A DNA stretch of 64,000 nt from Clavelina lepadiformis (GCF_947623445.1 NC_135244.1:19530860-19594859), one strand, 5' to 3'. Positions 11,880 to 24,600 are shown, numbered from the stretch's first letter. The notes: generated from the letters alone by a model not told the origin. Made by a program: numbers and translations.

Positions 11880-12150
11880 CGTGACCCGACACCTTATCGA
11901 AAGACACTTTATCGAACGACACTTAATCGAACGACACTTTATCGAAAGACACTTAATCGAACGACACCTGATCGAAACGACACCTGATCGAAACGACAGT
12001 TGATCGAAAGACACTTTATCGAACCGAAAGTTGATCAAACGACACTTTATCGAACCGACAGTTAATCAAAACGACAGTTGATCGAACGACACTTTATCGA
12101 ACCGACAGTTCAAGCAAGATTAACATTGAAACAATGGGTCATTGTGATGT
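11880..12150. repeat. Left terminal inverted repeat of the MULE
   Basis: Starts CGTGACCCGACACCTTATCG and continues as a ladder of short units (ATCGAACGACACTTTATCGA and variants with GACAGTTG or GACACCTG) to about 12108. It then runs through CAAGCAAGAT and a stretch ending ATTGTGATGT at 12150. The reverse complement of 14958-15243 matches it throughout, with a small indel near the inner end. Confidence 0.9.
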
Positions 12151-12554
12151 TCAGCTATCTGTCCATGTTTGTTTGATAAAGTTAGATTTTGTAATTTTTG
12201 AGATATTGTGATATTTATATAATTTTGCTCTCTCTCCGCATTGAAACGTATTACTCATTTACGCACCAATAACTTGACTAACTATTCTTTTTCGTTCTCT
12301 TTTCACAGCGGGGGCGCGGCGTAACAAGAAGAATTTATAGAAATGTGTCACTTTTAGAAATACCTAATTTACACTAAATTCACTTTCTTTAGTTTTACAA
12401 TTATGATGTATACAGGAAGCCAGATGATGTTTCTACTAACCTGTAATAATCTCATCGTCTACGACGCATAGGTTTCTAGTAATTAACGATTGCAAATGTG
12501 TGTGTGGGGTTGGCCACACCTAGTTTTTTTAGTAAACTCGCGAGCCTGGTTAGG

Positions 12555-12680
12555 ATAGGGTTAAAAGATCCACAATTTATTGACACAACTGACGATATGC
12601 ACTGTTAAAAGAACGACAATTTATTAAAAGAACTGACAACATGCACTGTTAAAAGCACGACAACTGACGAAGTGCACATT
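12555..12680. repeat. Internal direct repeats in the MULE
   Basis: Repeated phrases of the form TGCACTGTTAAAAG, ACGACAA and ACAACTGACGA recur several times in about 125 bp, between the left terminal repeat and the end of the transposase gene. They may be a subterminal binding-site array or transposase 3' UTR. No coding potential is seen. Confidence 0.6.
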
Positions 12681-12698
12681 TCAATCGCATTCATTTAA

Positions 12699-14054
12699 TC
12701 ACAAGTTGTGTGCAATTGCTCGAAGATAACTTTTTATGTCCATATTTGTTGAGTCATAATTTTCAACTATGCTCCTCAGACGTTGGTTGACAGCGTCGTA
12801 GCGCTTCTTCCGTGGTGGGCCATCGATTCCAGCACTCAATTGTTCAATTAACAATTCGTTGGAACCTTGTTCCTGCTTAATTTTTTTGACGAGTCTGCGA
12901 AGCGTCGGATGGGATATTGAGACACGCTTGCTGAACGCATTGTGCCATCCTTCAATGCTATTATTCGTTCGTGGAAGGTCATCTTGAACCCGGTGGAAGA
13001 CATTCCAACATCGGATAGGAAATAGAGGTTGACGACGATTCCTGCGACACAATCGTCCAATCCAAGTATTTTCAAAATAGTCAATGTATTCAGACAAGTG
13101 CTGCTCATCGTCGTCACTGAACGTGGCCAGGAAGTCCTCGAACCGTTGTACAACGTCTTCAGGCGGAACGAATGCCAGTGCCTGGAAGCATTTTATGCGA
13201 AGGGCGTGCTCTGCATCTTCATTGAACCACCGCTGCAGAGAGAGAGCCTGAATTTTCCGGAAGCTACATTGGCCAAAATGGAAAAGGCAGCCGAGAATTT
13301 CTGCCCGAGGGAAGCTGGAAGAAAGAGCATTATATGCTGCCATTTCAAAGTCTATTGTTACGGTTTCTGGGGCTATTCCTGGTCGCTGTTGTTCCAATAA
13401 ACCAAAGATGCGATTGTACACAGCTTCAGATTTGTTCTCGGTAACGGTGTATACGAGTGGCACCGTGCGATTTTCATCGACCAGCGCGTGTATCGTGTAC
13501 AGCTGGTATCCAAGTGGGGCAACATCGAATGTACCGTCACAAAACCAATTAGCGCATTTGTTCAGTATATCCAGATTCTTTTGAGACGCAAACATATAGA
13601 ATTCGTTCTCATCGTCTTCCTCGATAACGAAGGCTTCTCCCCTCGGTGTCACGCGGAGTTCATCCATCAAGCCGATTCCTTCTGGACATACGCGCTTTCG
13701 CTGTATCATCCGCTTTAATGATGTTGCTTTAGGGAGAGCACCAGCGGTGGCTAAGGATATATCCTGCGTTTCCCTCTGAATAATGTTTGAGGTACGTTCA
13801 TCTGAATTGATTGCTCGATCTCGCATGCTGGCTTGTGCTCTTGCAACTATAACACGTGCAGGGTTTGGTGGATGACTGTGTTCAGATGGTGCTCTCTTGA
13901 GGCTGTCGTCCTCGGCTGTGGATAGACGGCTTTTGCATTTGAGGTAGTCCTCACATCTCCAGTAAGTTACGCCATTTGTTGTTTTGTCACGAACGTACAA
14001 GAAACCGTCCAAGGCCAACTTTCGTTTGCCTTTATCACTTAAAATGAATTCCAT
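12699..14054 (-). CDS. MULE transposase with FLYWCH zinc finger
   Basis: The frame is open from 14189 to the stop at 12699. The likely start is the Met of MEFILSDKGKRK at 14054, giving 451 residues, because the upstream 45 codons are hydrophobic and atypical. The N-terminal FLYWCH-type zinc finger has its FLY, W-x-C, C and His-x-His elements in order (residues about 15-65). The MULE catalytic domain follows: the first Asp in WFCDGTFDVAPLGY, the second Asp in VTIDFEMAA, a C-x2-H segment (GCLFHFGQC), and a candidate catalytic Glu in NNSIEGWHNAF. It would act in the nucleus to cut and integrate the element. It is uninterrupted, with no frameshift or stop. Antisense frames in this stretch are shadows. 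Confidence 0.93.
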   Translation of the reverse strand: MEFILSDKGKRKLALDGFLYVRDKTTNGVTYWRCEDYLKCKSRLSTAEDDSLKRAPSEHSHPPNPARVIVARAQASMRDRAINSDERTSNIIQRETQDISLATAGALPKATSLKRMIQRKRVCPEGIGLMDELRVTPRGEAFVIEEDDENEFYMFASQKNLDILNKCANWFCDGTFDVAPLGYQLYTIHALVDENRTVPLVYTVTENKSEAVYNRIFGLLEQQRPGIAPETVTIDFEMAAYNALSSSFPRAEILGCLFHFGQCSFRKIQALSLQRWFNEDAEHALRIKCFQALAFVPPEDVVQRFEDFLATFSDDDEQHLSEYIDYFENTWIGRLCRRNRRQPLFPIRCWNVFHRVQDDLPRTNNSIEGWHNAFSKRVSISHPTLRRLVKKIKQEQGSNELLIEQLSAGIDGPPRKKRYDAVNQRLRSIVENYDSTNMDIKSYLRAIAHNL

Positions 14055-14429
14055 TTCGATATGTATACAATCGTTATTAACGTGGAAAAAATTACAAGAA
14101 TTCTTAAGATGTCTAAAATCAAATAGTGTGGAAATGTAAGTATACACAATATGATCAAATAATGTAATTATAATAGTCATATAACTCATAAATAGGGCAA
14201 CCAGTTTTTTGACCCAAAAATTTTTAACTTTGACCTTAAAATTTGCAAAGTTTGACCTTTATTTTGCAACTTGCCTCATTGACAACTTGATGCCTCATTA
14301 ATTACCTGATGCCTCATTAATACTATAATTCACACTCACTTCAGTATATTACACCACATTGCTGCAATCTCAATCGTACCAATCACAAAAAGAGCAAAAT
14401 ATTTGTGTTCACACTTCAACAACACAGCA

Positions 14430-14618
14430 TTAAAGTGACACTTGATGCTGCTTGCTTTGTGAAAGTTTTTCAACATCTGGTGGCAAGTCATATGAAGCAA
14501 GAGCCAGAACATTTTCTAAATAGGCGTCGGAAATGCGTGATCTTAGCTTGCTTTTCGTGAATTTCATTGTTGAAAACATTTGTTCACATGTGTACGTGCT
14601 ACCAAGCATCGAAGCCAT
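14430..14618 (-). pseudogene. hAT transposase C-terminal fragment inside the MULE
   Basis: Sixty-two codons read like the C-terminal dimerisation segment of ZBED/GTF2IRD2-type hAT transposases: a small-residue start, STYTCEQMFSTMKFTKSK, an Arg-rich turn, and ENVLALASYDLPPDVEKL. The Glu-Gln-x-Phe-Ser-Thr-Met-Lys motif is diagnostic of that group. No other part of a hAT transposase is visible next to it, so it is a remnant, on the same strand as the MULE transposase. It may have been captured by the MULE or have landed in it earlier. Confidence 0.75.
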
Positions 14619-14957
14619 TTATTTTGCGCTGTCGGTCAAGCTGGGATAAAGACCACTTTCAAGAAGCTACTTTGTGTAAAAGTCAGACAGCGACATGCCC
14701 CTTGCTATTAAATTTTGCCTTCAATTCCTTACTCTTTGTATCTATAATGACTAGTCTAGTCTACTGTACAGACAATCTCGTACTTAGTAATTCTCGTGCG
14801 TATTCTTGTGATATCTTATTAATATGTGGGCGGGCCGGCCGCCATGCGAAATCGAACACTTTATGATACAAATATAAAATATAGATATAAAATATAAATC
14901 GTCAACTTTATGATATATACATCACAATTCATTAATGCACACCATTACAAAGACCGC

Positions 14958-15243
14958 ACATCACAATGGCTCATTGTTCCAATGTTTGAGAAACACGCTA
15001 AAATCTTGCTTGAACTGTCGGTTCGATAAAGTGTCGTTCGATCAACTGTCGTTTTGATTAACTGTCGGTTCGATAAAATGTCGTTCGATCAGCTGTCGTT
15101 TCGATAAAGTGTCTTTCGATCAACTGTCGGCTCGATTAACTGTCGTTCGATAAAGTGTCTTTCGATCAGCTGTCGTTTCGATCAGGTGTCGTTCGATAAA
15201 GTGTCTTTCGATAAAGTGTCTTTCGATAAGGTGTCGTAGTACC
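14958..15243. repeat. Right terminal inverted repeat of the MULE
   Basis: Inverted copy of the left terminal repeat. It ends GATAAGGTGTCGTAGTACC at 15243 and is followed directly by the ACCTGACCT duplication. The short-unit number and order differ slightly from the left arm. The outermost 14 bases match the left end at 9 of 14 positions, then agree closely inside. Confidence 0.9.
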
Positions 15244-16814
15244 ACCTGACCTACAGATTTAGCTTCATGAACTATAGGCAGGAATATTGCTTTTTTCGCT
15301 TCGCCCTGGCGAAATAAAGTTCTGTCTTGCAATCGTTTCCAATTCACTCATTGAATCGATAGCAATGATGTAAATAACTCCATTCATTTTAGGAGTGACA
15401 CAATTTTTTTTGAATAGCCGTAGAAAGTTATTAGGGCTTTTAACTAAATCTATAATGATTTTTGTTTCCGCTCGGATACATCATTGAGCAATTGGCACTA
15501 GCGTAAGCCGAAGAGTGGTCGCTGTGGTATTGATTTTAACGGCAGATGCCGCGACAGTTGTTGTAAGATAATGTGATTTTGGGAGATAAGTCAATGGAGT
15601 GACTTCGCCGGTGATCTTTATTTAAGAAAATGCAGATATGTGTCAATGAAGAGAAAGGCCCTTGAAAGGGTTGGTTATTTACTTACTCTGTATTGCCAGT
15701 CTAAAGATGAACTTAGTCAAACAAAACACTATGACAACTCTTATCAAACGAAAGCTGCTAGAGTACTTGCAGTACAGCAGGTTACCGGTTAATTAAATTG
15801 CAGATGCCCAAAACACATTTATAGAAACCGAAACTGTGGTGGTCAAGGCGTCATTGCTTTCAGAGCCGCGCTTTTGTTGGTGAAATTGTATGACAATGTA
15901 CGAAGGAGCAACAGTGTCATGTAAAATTTGTTGGACATTGAAATTTTTACTTTTATCTAGCGTCGGGTTAGTTTTGGCTTGGGAAAAAATGGTAACGAAA
16001 TGCGATAACTGTCTGGAATGGATAGCCTGTGAATGTTTTTACTTGGTTGGAAATATTCCTGGCCGAGACAAAAATTGAAGGCTCAGTAATTGTGAGATGT
16101 AAATATAAAATGCAAGTTTTAGTTAATATTACAACATAACCTGATTAAAATGTGTTCCTCTCATAGGTAGATAATAATAGCAAATTTTACACCATCGTGT
16201 TTTCACAAATTGCAGCGTCATGACGTCACTGGGTGTTGTAAGAGTAACATTTCCATAGAAACTAGCTTAGGAAACCACAGCTATTATTTCTGCGTTTGAT
16301 CAGGTTTAATGGTTGGTGGTGGCTCCTTGGAAATGCCTTTTCGCTTTCATCCTAGCTGTTTGAATTCCATTTCAAGTCTTTAGTTTACTTTACGAAAATG
16401 GAAAGTACAGTATATTGTTTGCTAGTCGTTCTGTTAGTCTTTGTTGAATCTGTTACAATGAAAACCTGTTATATAAGATAGTTTTTATGAGACCGATACT
16501 GTCTGCTGACTGTGCGGGTTTTGATCTTGATATAGTCAGTGCGTTTAGCGTTGTTCCAAAAAAATTTAAAGCAAATAAGTATGTTCCGTACGCAATGAAC
16601 TCGTGGGATAGAGGATAGTGCTTGCTGCAATCTGCAATTTAGCCTTTTATTTTAAATAGTATGTAAGTAATGTTCTAACTTGACGTAATCGCTGTTCCTG
16701 TATTTGGGTTAGTTCAATATTTGCCGTCACTTGAACCCTGATGACTGTGGTACGACTTGCACTAATGACCAAATTTCATGTAACATTAAGTTTATGGATT
16801 TTAGTTAATCTTGT

Positions 16815-16877
16815 CATGTATACATGTATATCAATCATGTATATGTACATGTAGGCCTATATATGTATACATGTATA
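16815..16877. repeat. TATACATGTA-rich low-complexity stretch
   Basis: Repeated TATACATGTATA and ATGTACATG palindromic phrases over about 60 bp. It is self-complementary at many offsets and is best read as simple-sequence DNA. Confidence 0.65.
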
Positions 16878-17776
16878 ACGTCTGGATTAATTATTTCATC
16901 TTGAATATATGCAGTATGTGAATATTGCTGCTTATAATAAGCTATATGATACTTCGTAATTTAATGCAGGCTTTACTTTGGAAAGTTTTTGTGTGTTCCT
17001 AATCGCTTAATGCATTATTAAACATGAATATAAAAATTAAATTAAACATAAAAATTTTAGAGCCAAGAAAATTAGTGTAAAACTTAAAATTTATGATTCA
17101 TTTTACCCAGCCTGTAATAAGCCTAATTGTTTAGTTGGTTAGTCAAAAAGATTCTAATGAATACATAGCTATCCCTAAGTGTCAATTCGGTATTTAGTAT
17201 TGATGGTGCTTTTTCATTGTGAAAAAGGTAAGATATAGGTGTGAGAAGAAACTCATGTGTCATGAGCTTAAGTTGTGTCATTGTTATGCTAATGATCCAT
17301 TGTTACAGCTGGCTTCATTGTGTTGTCAAAGGTGCTGTTAGGTTATTGTTGACGTGACTCGCTGGGTGTTGGTCTTGATGTGACCTCATGTATTAGTTGC
17401 TTTAATAACCACAGTGTTAAATTCATGTGTTCACATTGAATCATATTATGGTGTTTGATCTATTGTGTTTGGTTGGTAAATGTTTTTCTTACGTTCTTTT
17501 AAGGTAGGATGGTATTTCACAATAGTTTTTCAGTTGATTTTTCAATAGATCCGTTTATGATCTATTATGTTATAACCATTACATGAGGGTGAGGCTTAAG
17601 CTAGGCTGTACGCCCACGATGGACATAGTGTTATCTCTTGGAAAACAGGCAAATATTGTAGATATTACTGTTGCGATCTCTTCCTGTTTATCGTGCATTA
17701 TTGACAAAGTTCTCCTAATGTCTAGTGTACGAATTGTCAAGCGTACCGATAATAATGCATTATGGTTAATGGCATT

Positions 17777-17850
17777 GTATAGACCAGGGGCGTCCAAAAT
17801 TTTTGAGCTCATGAGTGACATTTATAATTTGGCCAGGTCAAAATGATCTT
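17777..17850. mobile_element. Truncated hAT-like terminus
   Basis: CAGGGGCGTCCAAAATTTTTGAG starting at 17785 resembles the end of hAT elements whose terminus reads CAGGGGTGTCCAAAC. The preceding eight bases, GTATAGAC, match the target duplication seen for the element at 3211. I find no matching right terminus downstream, so the element seems truncated or decayed. Confidence 0.5.
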
Positions 17851-18607
17851 GAACCAATAAAAAAAATTTTTCCAATTGCTAAGTGTATTTAGTTATGTAT
17901 TTTTAAACTTTACAATTCAATGGCTTTGGCTTAAAATGATTAAAGAACTGTGGAACAGTTTCCTTGTGTGTAAAATAAAACAAAAACTCATAGTTCAGAT
18001 AGTATTCTAACAATTATTTATTGGTGTGTGATTAACTCGATGTACTTTGCATCAAATCGCGATCGATGTATTTGGTAGTCTAGTGTAAATATATGTATAT
18101 AATATTAGTGGCAGATTGACAGGTATATTTTTCAGCGGGCGAAAATAATTTTTAGGGCTGCTATGTCATACATTTGAACTCAGGCTTGTATTTTTAAAAT
18201 ATATGGCAGAATAACAGGTTAATTTTTCTGCAGAAAAATAGAATTTCCAGGTAGGTTGATTTGCTTTTTTATGCCATTTTAATAGAAAGCCAGTCTTCCA
18301 TTGTTACATCATAACTGCAGGTGATCCTTTGCTATTTCAGAATATGGGTGAGAATGGTATGGTGATCATTGGATTAATAATTGCTGTTTATTGGTATATG
18401 GTGTACATGGTTTAGCTATAGGTAGATTGAAAAAAATGCATTGATAACCAGAGCTTCAGTTGTTGATTCTGTCAACTCTTGTGTTGCTGGAATGGACAAA
18501 AAGAAAGGTAAATCACATGAAACAAAAGATGGCAATTACCCAAGCACTGCAAGATGTATTTATATGCTTAACAGCCAGTTGTTATTAAAACGTATCAATT
18601 GCAAACT

Positions 18608-21600
18608 ATGCATCAATACGAAATTCATGTTAAAGGTATTCCTGAGGCGAAGTACACTCGTTTCGGAGAACGAATCCGGCATGTTATTCCAGGACCCATG
18701 CAATGCTCAGTAGGATGTGGAGGTAGAAACTGTAAGTGGGAGAACCCGGCGAGATGGAGTGACGAGGATCAAGCAATAAAAGGAGTTTTCTCCTCCTGGT
18801 GAATGAAAATTTCTTCAATTTATCATTGAGTTTGTGTTATTTTATTATTGTTTGATATATCAAGTTCGTGGTATGTTGTAAATAACTGCATGTGAATCCA
18901 TTCTATGTGTTTCCAGGGTGTTGGATGATGTTGTTGCAATGTCACGGCCATCCACTGAAATCATCAAGAAGTTCAAGATGATGGAGCAGTTTAAAAAGTA
19001 CTCAGCACTTTGGGTTTCTATTCTAACTATCAATCAATCTAATATTTGATTTAGTTTACTGCTGGTTATCGGTCAACTTATCAGTATGTCAATCAGTTAA
19101 AGACAGGCATAGACAAGCAAAATTGCAGTTTTTTATTTACGATATTTAATTAATTTTAATGAATGTTTCAGGCACAATATCTGCTCAATAATAAATCTGC
19201 AACGTCCTGGTGAACATGCAAGCTGTGGCCCACCCTTGGATAAAGAAAGCCTGTTTACCTATCGACCACAAGATTTTATGGACAATGACAGTATGTAAAT
19301 AGGATTAAACACATGAATATATACATACCAGTATTGTAGAGTGTTTTATTGATATGCACGTGGTTTCAGTGCAACCGCTTTCATTTCTACGTAGACATGC
19401 TTAGGATGTCATATGTGTGCATAAAAGTAAAACTATATGTTTAACTAACAATGATTCTTAGTGTTGTTTACATGATAATCTTAATGCTGATAAATCTTGT
19501 TTTGAGGCATAGATTGTGACCTTCGTAGAATATATGATACGTTTTAACAGATTTAACTTTTTTTATCTACTCGGAAATTAATTATTAACATGTTTGGGAG
19601 CATCTGTCTGCAAATGTCACCTTTAAGATCAACATCAGTATTTAATAATAATAATAAACATCCTATGGTACCTGATAAAAATTGCTCAAATGCGCTTCAC
19701 AATTGATAGATGAAAACCATAAGAATACACAAAATAAAAAGATTAAAAACAGCAAAACATTTACAGTAAAATCAAAATTTACAAAGTGTGAAACACATAA
19801 ATACAACGGAAAAAATGCATTCTTTAAGAATTTGCTTCAAATTTTTCTAATCTTTAAATTTATCTCATTTTCAGTATTTTTCTATAACTTCGGCTGGAAA
19901 GACTATGGTGTGACATCATTGCACACAGTATTGGACATGGTCAAGGTAATGAGCTTTGCTCTTGAGGAAGGGAAAGTTGCCGTCCATTGTCATGCTGGTC
20001 TTGGAAGAACTGGCAAGTTTTTTTTTGATTTTAGGAATTCCCAGCATTCTTGTTACTACTCAAGTTAGACAATTTAGTGTGTTTCTAGATTATACCTCTT
20101 ATCCCAGTATTAATGAAACCTTAATTCGAGGTCATAATTTTTGACAGGTGTGTTAATAGCATGCTATCTAGTGTATGCATGTAGGATGGACCCGACCACT
20201 GCCATTATGAAAGTTCGCAAAAAACGAAGTAATTCAATCCAGACCAGGGGACAGATTTCCTGCATTAATGAATTTTGGCAATTTCTTAGGCCCCTTCGAA
20301 TTGTGTTTCCTCAGGTAGGATCCTTGCTTTTGGTGAACTTATGTTTAAAATTTTAAACAAACGATACTCTATGCTTTTAAGTTTGAACTATAGTTACAAC
20401 TATATGGTACCAATGAAAATTTGTCCATGTTTTCGTAACATATAATTTTGCATGTCAAAATCCATTGTTAAATGATTTTAATACTCATCGCAAGTAATTT
20501 TTAATTAATTTTTTATCATAAATTCTGATTTTAGGTCGTGCCCAATGCAAAACGCTTAACATTGAAGCAGTTCCTAACCCGCCAACGGCACCTGCTGCAT
20601 GGTTTAGAATCACGTGAATTGCGCTACACACCCAAGCTGGTGCACGTGATTTGCAAGAGGCTCTCTGATATTGCAAATGGTAAAGTGTCACAAGACAATG
20701 GCGATGATGGTGTGGAAAAGCAAATTACTGTTGAAGTCCCAATGAGAAGGTAATGAACACTGGCTTAAATTGATCTCGTGTTTTATTGTACTGACAGTTG
20801 CCTTATTGACAATTTAGAATAATGCAATCTGTCAAGGCTTTTAATTACAGTGGAACTCTGGTTATCGACCAACCCAATAACGTGACCATCCCAGTATCAT
20901 GATCACTTAAACTCAGTCTAGAATATGCTCTATACTATTGCAATGTATGGCAACCTACTAAAACAACCACTAGACAACGGTCCTGTGGATGTTCAACTTA
21001 CAAGGGTTCTACTGTATGTTTCTGTCTTACTTAATACTTGACTGTGTCTTTAGTCACAGTAAATGTTGGTCTTTTGTGATGTTGTGGATGTATTAAACAC
21101 GGTAGTTTTAAAGGTCTTGTGAAGTTTGATATTTTCTTTTTCTTTTTGGAAAGTTTTCTTGTTACGACAAAATCGCTGGTGTAACACAATATGAGTAGTA
21201 AGTATGAATAAGTCCTTGATTCATGCCCTGGAAACATATGATATAGATTGCTTGCTTTGAGTTATGTTTTGCTGGTGGTTTCGCTTTGTTATTACCCGTT
21301 CTGCTAATTAATAAGATATTGCTAGTTTTTGTCAAATTTTCATAATTGTCATCAATTGTACATGCCTTCTGTAACTATTGAACATCAGAGATTTTCTGAT
21401 GCGAACCGAAAACCAAATAAATTTGTTCAATTTGTCACCTCCGATATTTCGGCTAATAGTTCTGAGATTTAATCATTTCAGTTTGTGAAAACTAGAAATA
21501 CTTCCTGCCCAGTGCATTCTCAGTAACTTGAAATTGCTTAATGCTTACAAACAGTTACTGAATCCTGTTAGTGAACAATTGTTTCACAAATTACATGAGA

Positions 21601-24600
21601 TTAATCTTGGTATGTTTGTTTCTGTATTTGTTTATGTATTTTCTTCTGAAATTAAATGGCTGGTTTATTCATGGACATATGCTTTCATTCTCCAATTCGC
21701 CGGTGGTGACACAATACATGTTGTTGCTTTGTTTGCTACTGCCTAGGTTACCATTGTTTGAGTTCTGGTGAGGTTCACCTGAAAACAAAGTTGCCTATTT
21801 AGAGACGGGCCAATTCATTTGTAGCGTCAACATCTCTATTCATGTCAAAACCTTGTCAAGCAATAGACACATTGAATTTGTACATAACATGGTCATGTTG
21901 CTTTGTGCTTGACTTGCGGCTTTTTAGTAATCGTATATATATAAATATGTTATCACAATTATTGACTTCTAATTTATTTTGTCTCTTTGCCTTATTTGCT
22001 TGTAAAAACTGAATCACCAACTATGGGCCACTGGTACAGCTCAAAGTGATATGCCATGGTGTTATTGGACTATGTTCTATTTGTCAAGCAATATGACACT
22101 TTGTGGTTTATCCTGTAGCTGGTATTTGCCAGGCGTTATCTTGATATTAATAACTCCACCCTTGTCCTTACAAGGCATTAATATGGTTGAGCATGTAAAT
22201 TTTCTTTGTTTGCTATGCACTTGCTTGCTTTACCTTTGCTGATATTCATTACTGTGTCCTTTAATAATGAACTTTTGTGTTTGGGACCAATATGAGATGA
22301 TGTTTTTTCTTGGCTTTATTTGATTTAAATTTTAAAGTTTTAAATATTGGTATATTAATTTAATATATGTTGCATCATTCAGATATATAATTATGATATG
22401 TTGTACGTAATCATGATTTACACTTCACGGTTGATGTGTGTCTGTTTGACATGTAGCACTCTAAACTTTAGACAAGCACTTTAATGTCTTGGTGATGTAA
22501 ATGCCGGAAACTCTTATGTATTGGTATTCACTATCTATTTGTTGATACTTATGTGCCTTTCATATCCATTATTTGATTTTATGGTTATAGTTTGTTGCAA
22601 TTGACAGGCCGAAAATGTATCAGGTTTGTTTTATCCTTTTTCTTCAGATGCCACACTGTGGCTGAGATCAGGGAAACGATACCTGGAGCATTTTTTAATG
22701 AACTTGGAGAGAAAGAAGCGACTGAAAGTGCCAAAGCCTCGGTATTCTTTATTACAAACTCTTATGATTGTTGTAAAATGTATTCAGTAAATTTTATACT
22801 TTTTTTAGTTTATTTCTGTTAAGTTTTACGTCCGACAGTTCATAATAGTCCGAGCTCTTTTTATTTCCCTCATCTCTTTTCAATGCAGGCTGGGTTGAGT
22901 GATTCGCCGACGGATGTGGATGCTGTTCTTTCTCCACGGGTATCTCGAAAAGGAAGCGCTCATGCTGTTAGCTCCTCCGAGAACAACAGACCTTCATCTG
23001 CTGGAGCTTTTCCTCTAGAAGATGATACGTTTGTAGACAATCAAGGAAATATCAATGATATTGACATCAGTGCTCATTACCTTGGCTCTGAAAATCCCCT
23101 TCAAGCTACAAACACAAATTCAAATTCTAATGTCCAAATAGCTTACGATGTTGAAGAGCCGTCTGATTCCAGTGAACATCTTGCACTGAATGAACAATCT
23201 ATCAACGACGGATCCAACTTAAACACTTCAACAACATCAGATGCAGTCATGGATGAATCCGAACAGATAGCACGTGATGTCAATGAGATTTTAGAACTTA
23301 ACCAGCCTAGCTCAATGAACGGCAACTTCCCTAAAAGCACAAACAATAACAACAATGCGACATCAAAGTTAGCCGTTGTTGCTGGTGAAGATGGTGAAAT
23401 GAGGCGCTTGTACACAGAACCCATCCATCCGGAACAAGGAGTGAAAAGTTTAATTTTTTCCCAAGTTTCCACCGTACTTGGCGAGACAGGTGCTCAAGCA
23501 CAGCACGCGGCTACTGTAAGGAAGATGAGATTATCTGCAAGTAGATCGGAAACCATTCTCCCAACTGGGTCGCCCTCAAAGAATCCGCGAAACAGTGCGA
23601 AAGGCAGGAAAGCAACGTCGGAAAACCAACTCAATCCAAGCAAGCATGGTGACAGTGAAAGTCCACCTGGTAAGTGACATCGTTGAGTTGTTATGATTAT
23701 GACCTGCATGACGATGTGTTTAAATTGTTAGTAACTGATAGTTCTGCAATTTATTTGCAAAACCTTTTCACTTATTCTCCTATCTTCCCTTAATACTGTT
23801 GACACTAGTATTAATTTTTCCTTAGTTAATTCTTTCAGCTGCATAATTTCCAATTACAATTTGTTATCTTCTTGGATATGTAGTTGTACTTGTGCTGTCT
23901 AAAGCTGCTTAAATGCACCACTATTCTGTCCGTAATTATTGAATAATTGTAACTGCATGCCACAGAGCATCAATCATCCCAGAATGATATGAATAGCACT
24001 GCATGCGTTTTGTCTGAATGTGAAGCGTGTCCTCCTAGTAGCTTGGCATTTGAAGACAAAGCTGAAGATAACGACGTAAAGATAAGAAAAAATATCGAAG
24101 ATCAATTACTTACAGATGATGACGACAATAGTAGTAATTTGATCGCTGCAAATGATAAGGGAAGTGAACTCATCGATTTGTCTTCTGAAGATACAGCCGA
24201 TGGTGCTCTCAAAACCAAAGCATTCGACACTGTGAGACAGTCGCAAAATGTCGCGGAAGATATAAATATTAACGCTGAACCTGTAGTAATCAATATGAAG
24301 GCAAAGCCCATGCTGATGCTCCATTATGAGGATGTGAGAGCATTCACTGGACAGAAAAACGACGAGGAAGAAACACAAGGAGGTTTGTGTCTTGTCATGG
24401 ATGATTCTGACAAGAAAAGTTCAGAACCATCGTCCACTACCCACAACACAACACAATGCAATGAAAAAACAGTGAAAGCATCAAATGAGTTTTCACCGGA
24501 TAACTCGCTATTTTCTGATGTTTGTCAAACGAGGGTGCAATCGCCATTGCTGTTTGCCCACGGTCGTGAAATTGTTGATGAGATCGTATCGCTGGCCACG

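Larger units (their letters stand above)
11871..15252. mobile_element. Complete MULE-type DNA transposon
   Basis: The element spans 11880-15243 (3,364 bp) and is flanked by a perfect 9-bp direct repeat, ACCTGACCT, at 11871-11879 and 15244-15252. Nine-base duplications are characteristic of Mutator-like elements. Its terminal inverted repeats extend about 271 bp on the left and 286 bp on the right, and largely consist of tandem 16-19-base units of the form ATCGAAMGACACTT. The interior carries a FLYWCH/MULE transposase on the minus strand and a short hAT transposase remnant. It sits between cereblon and PTPDC1. The open transposase frame and perfect target duplication suggest recent insertion. 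Confidence 0.92.
15253..18607. other. Intergenic and 5' region of PTPDC1
   Basis: About 3.35 kb without a supported coding exon. The pair of overlapping opposite-strand frames near 17580-17845 is not convincing. Upstream non-coding exons of PTPDC1 may lie in the right part, because the first coding exon begins at an acceptor (AG at 18573-18574) before the ATG. A partial hAT terminus occurs at 17785. Confidence 0.4.

Noticed and set aside
11880-12120. Possible CRISPR-like array of regularly spaced short repeats
   Set aside because: The repeat units are contiguous without unique spacers and are mirrored at the other transposon end; they are MULE terminal repeats in a eukaryotic genome.
13029-13400. 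123-codon ORF antisense to the MULE transposase
   Set aside because: Antisense shadow of the transposase frame.
17579-17846. Overlapping ORFs on both strands upstream of PTPDC1
   Set aside because: They mirror each other, run into a hAT-like terminus and have no family features.
23143-23472. 109-codon minus-strand ORF
   Set aside because: Antisense of PTPDC1 exon 8.
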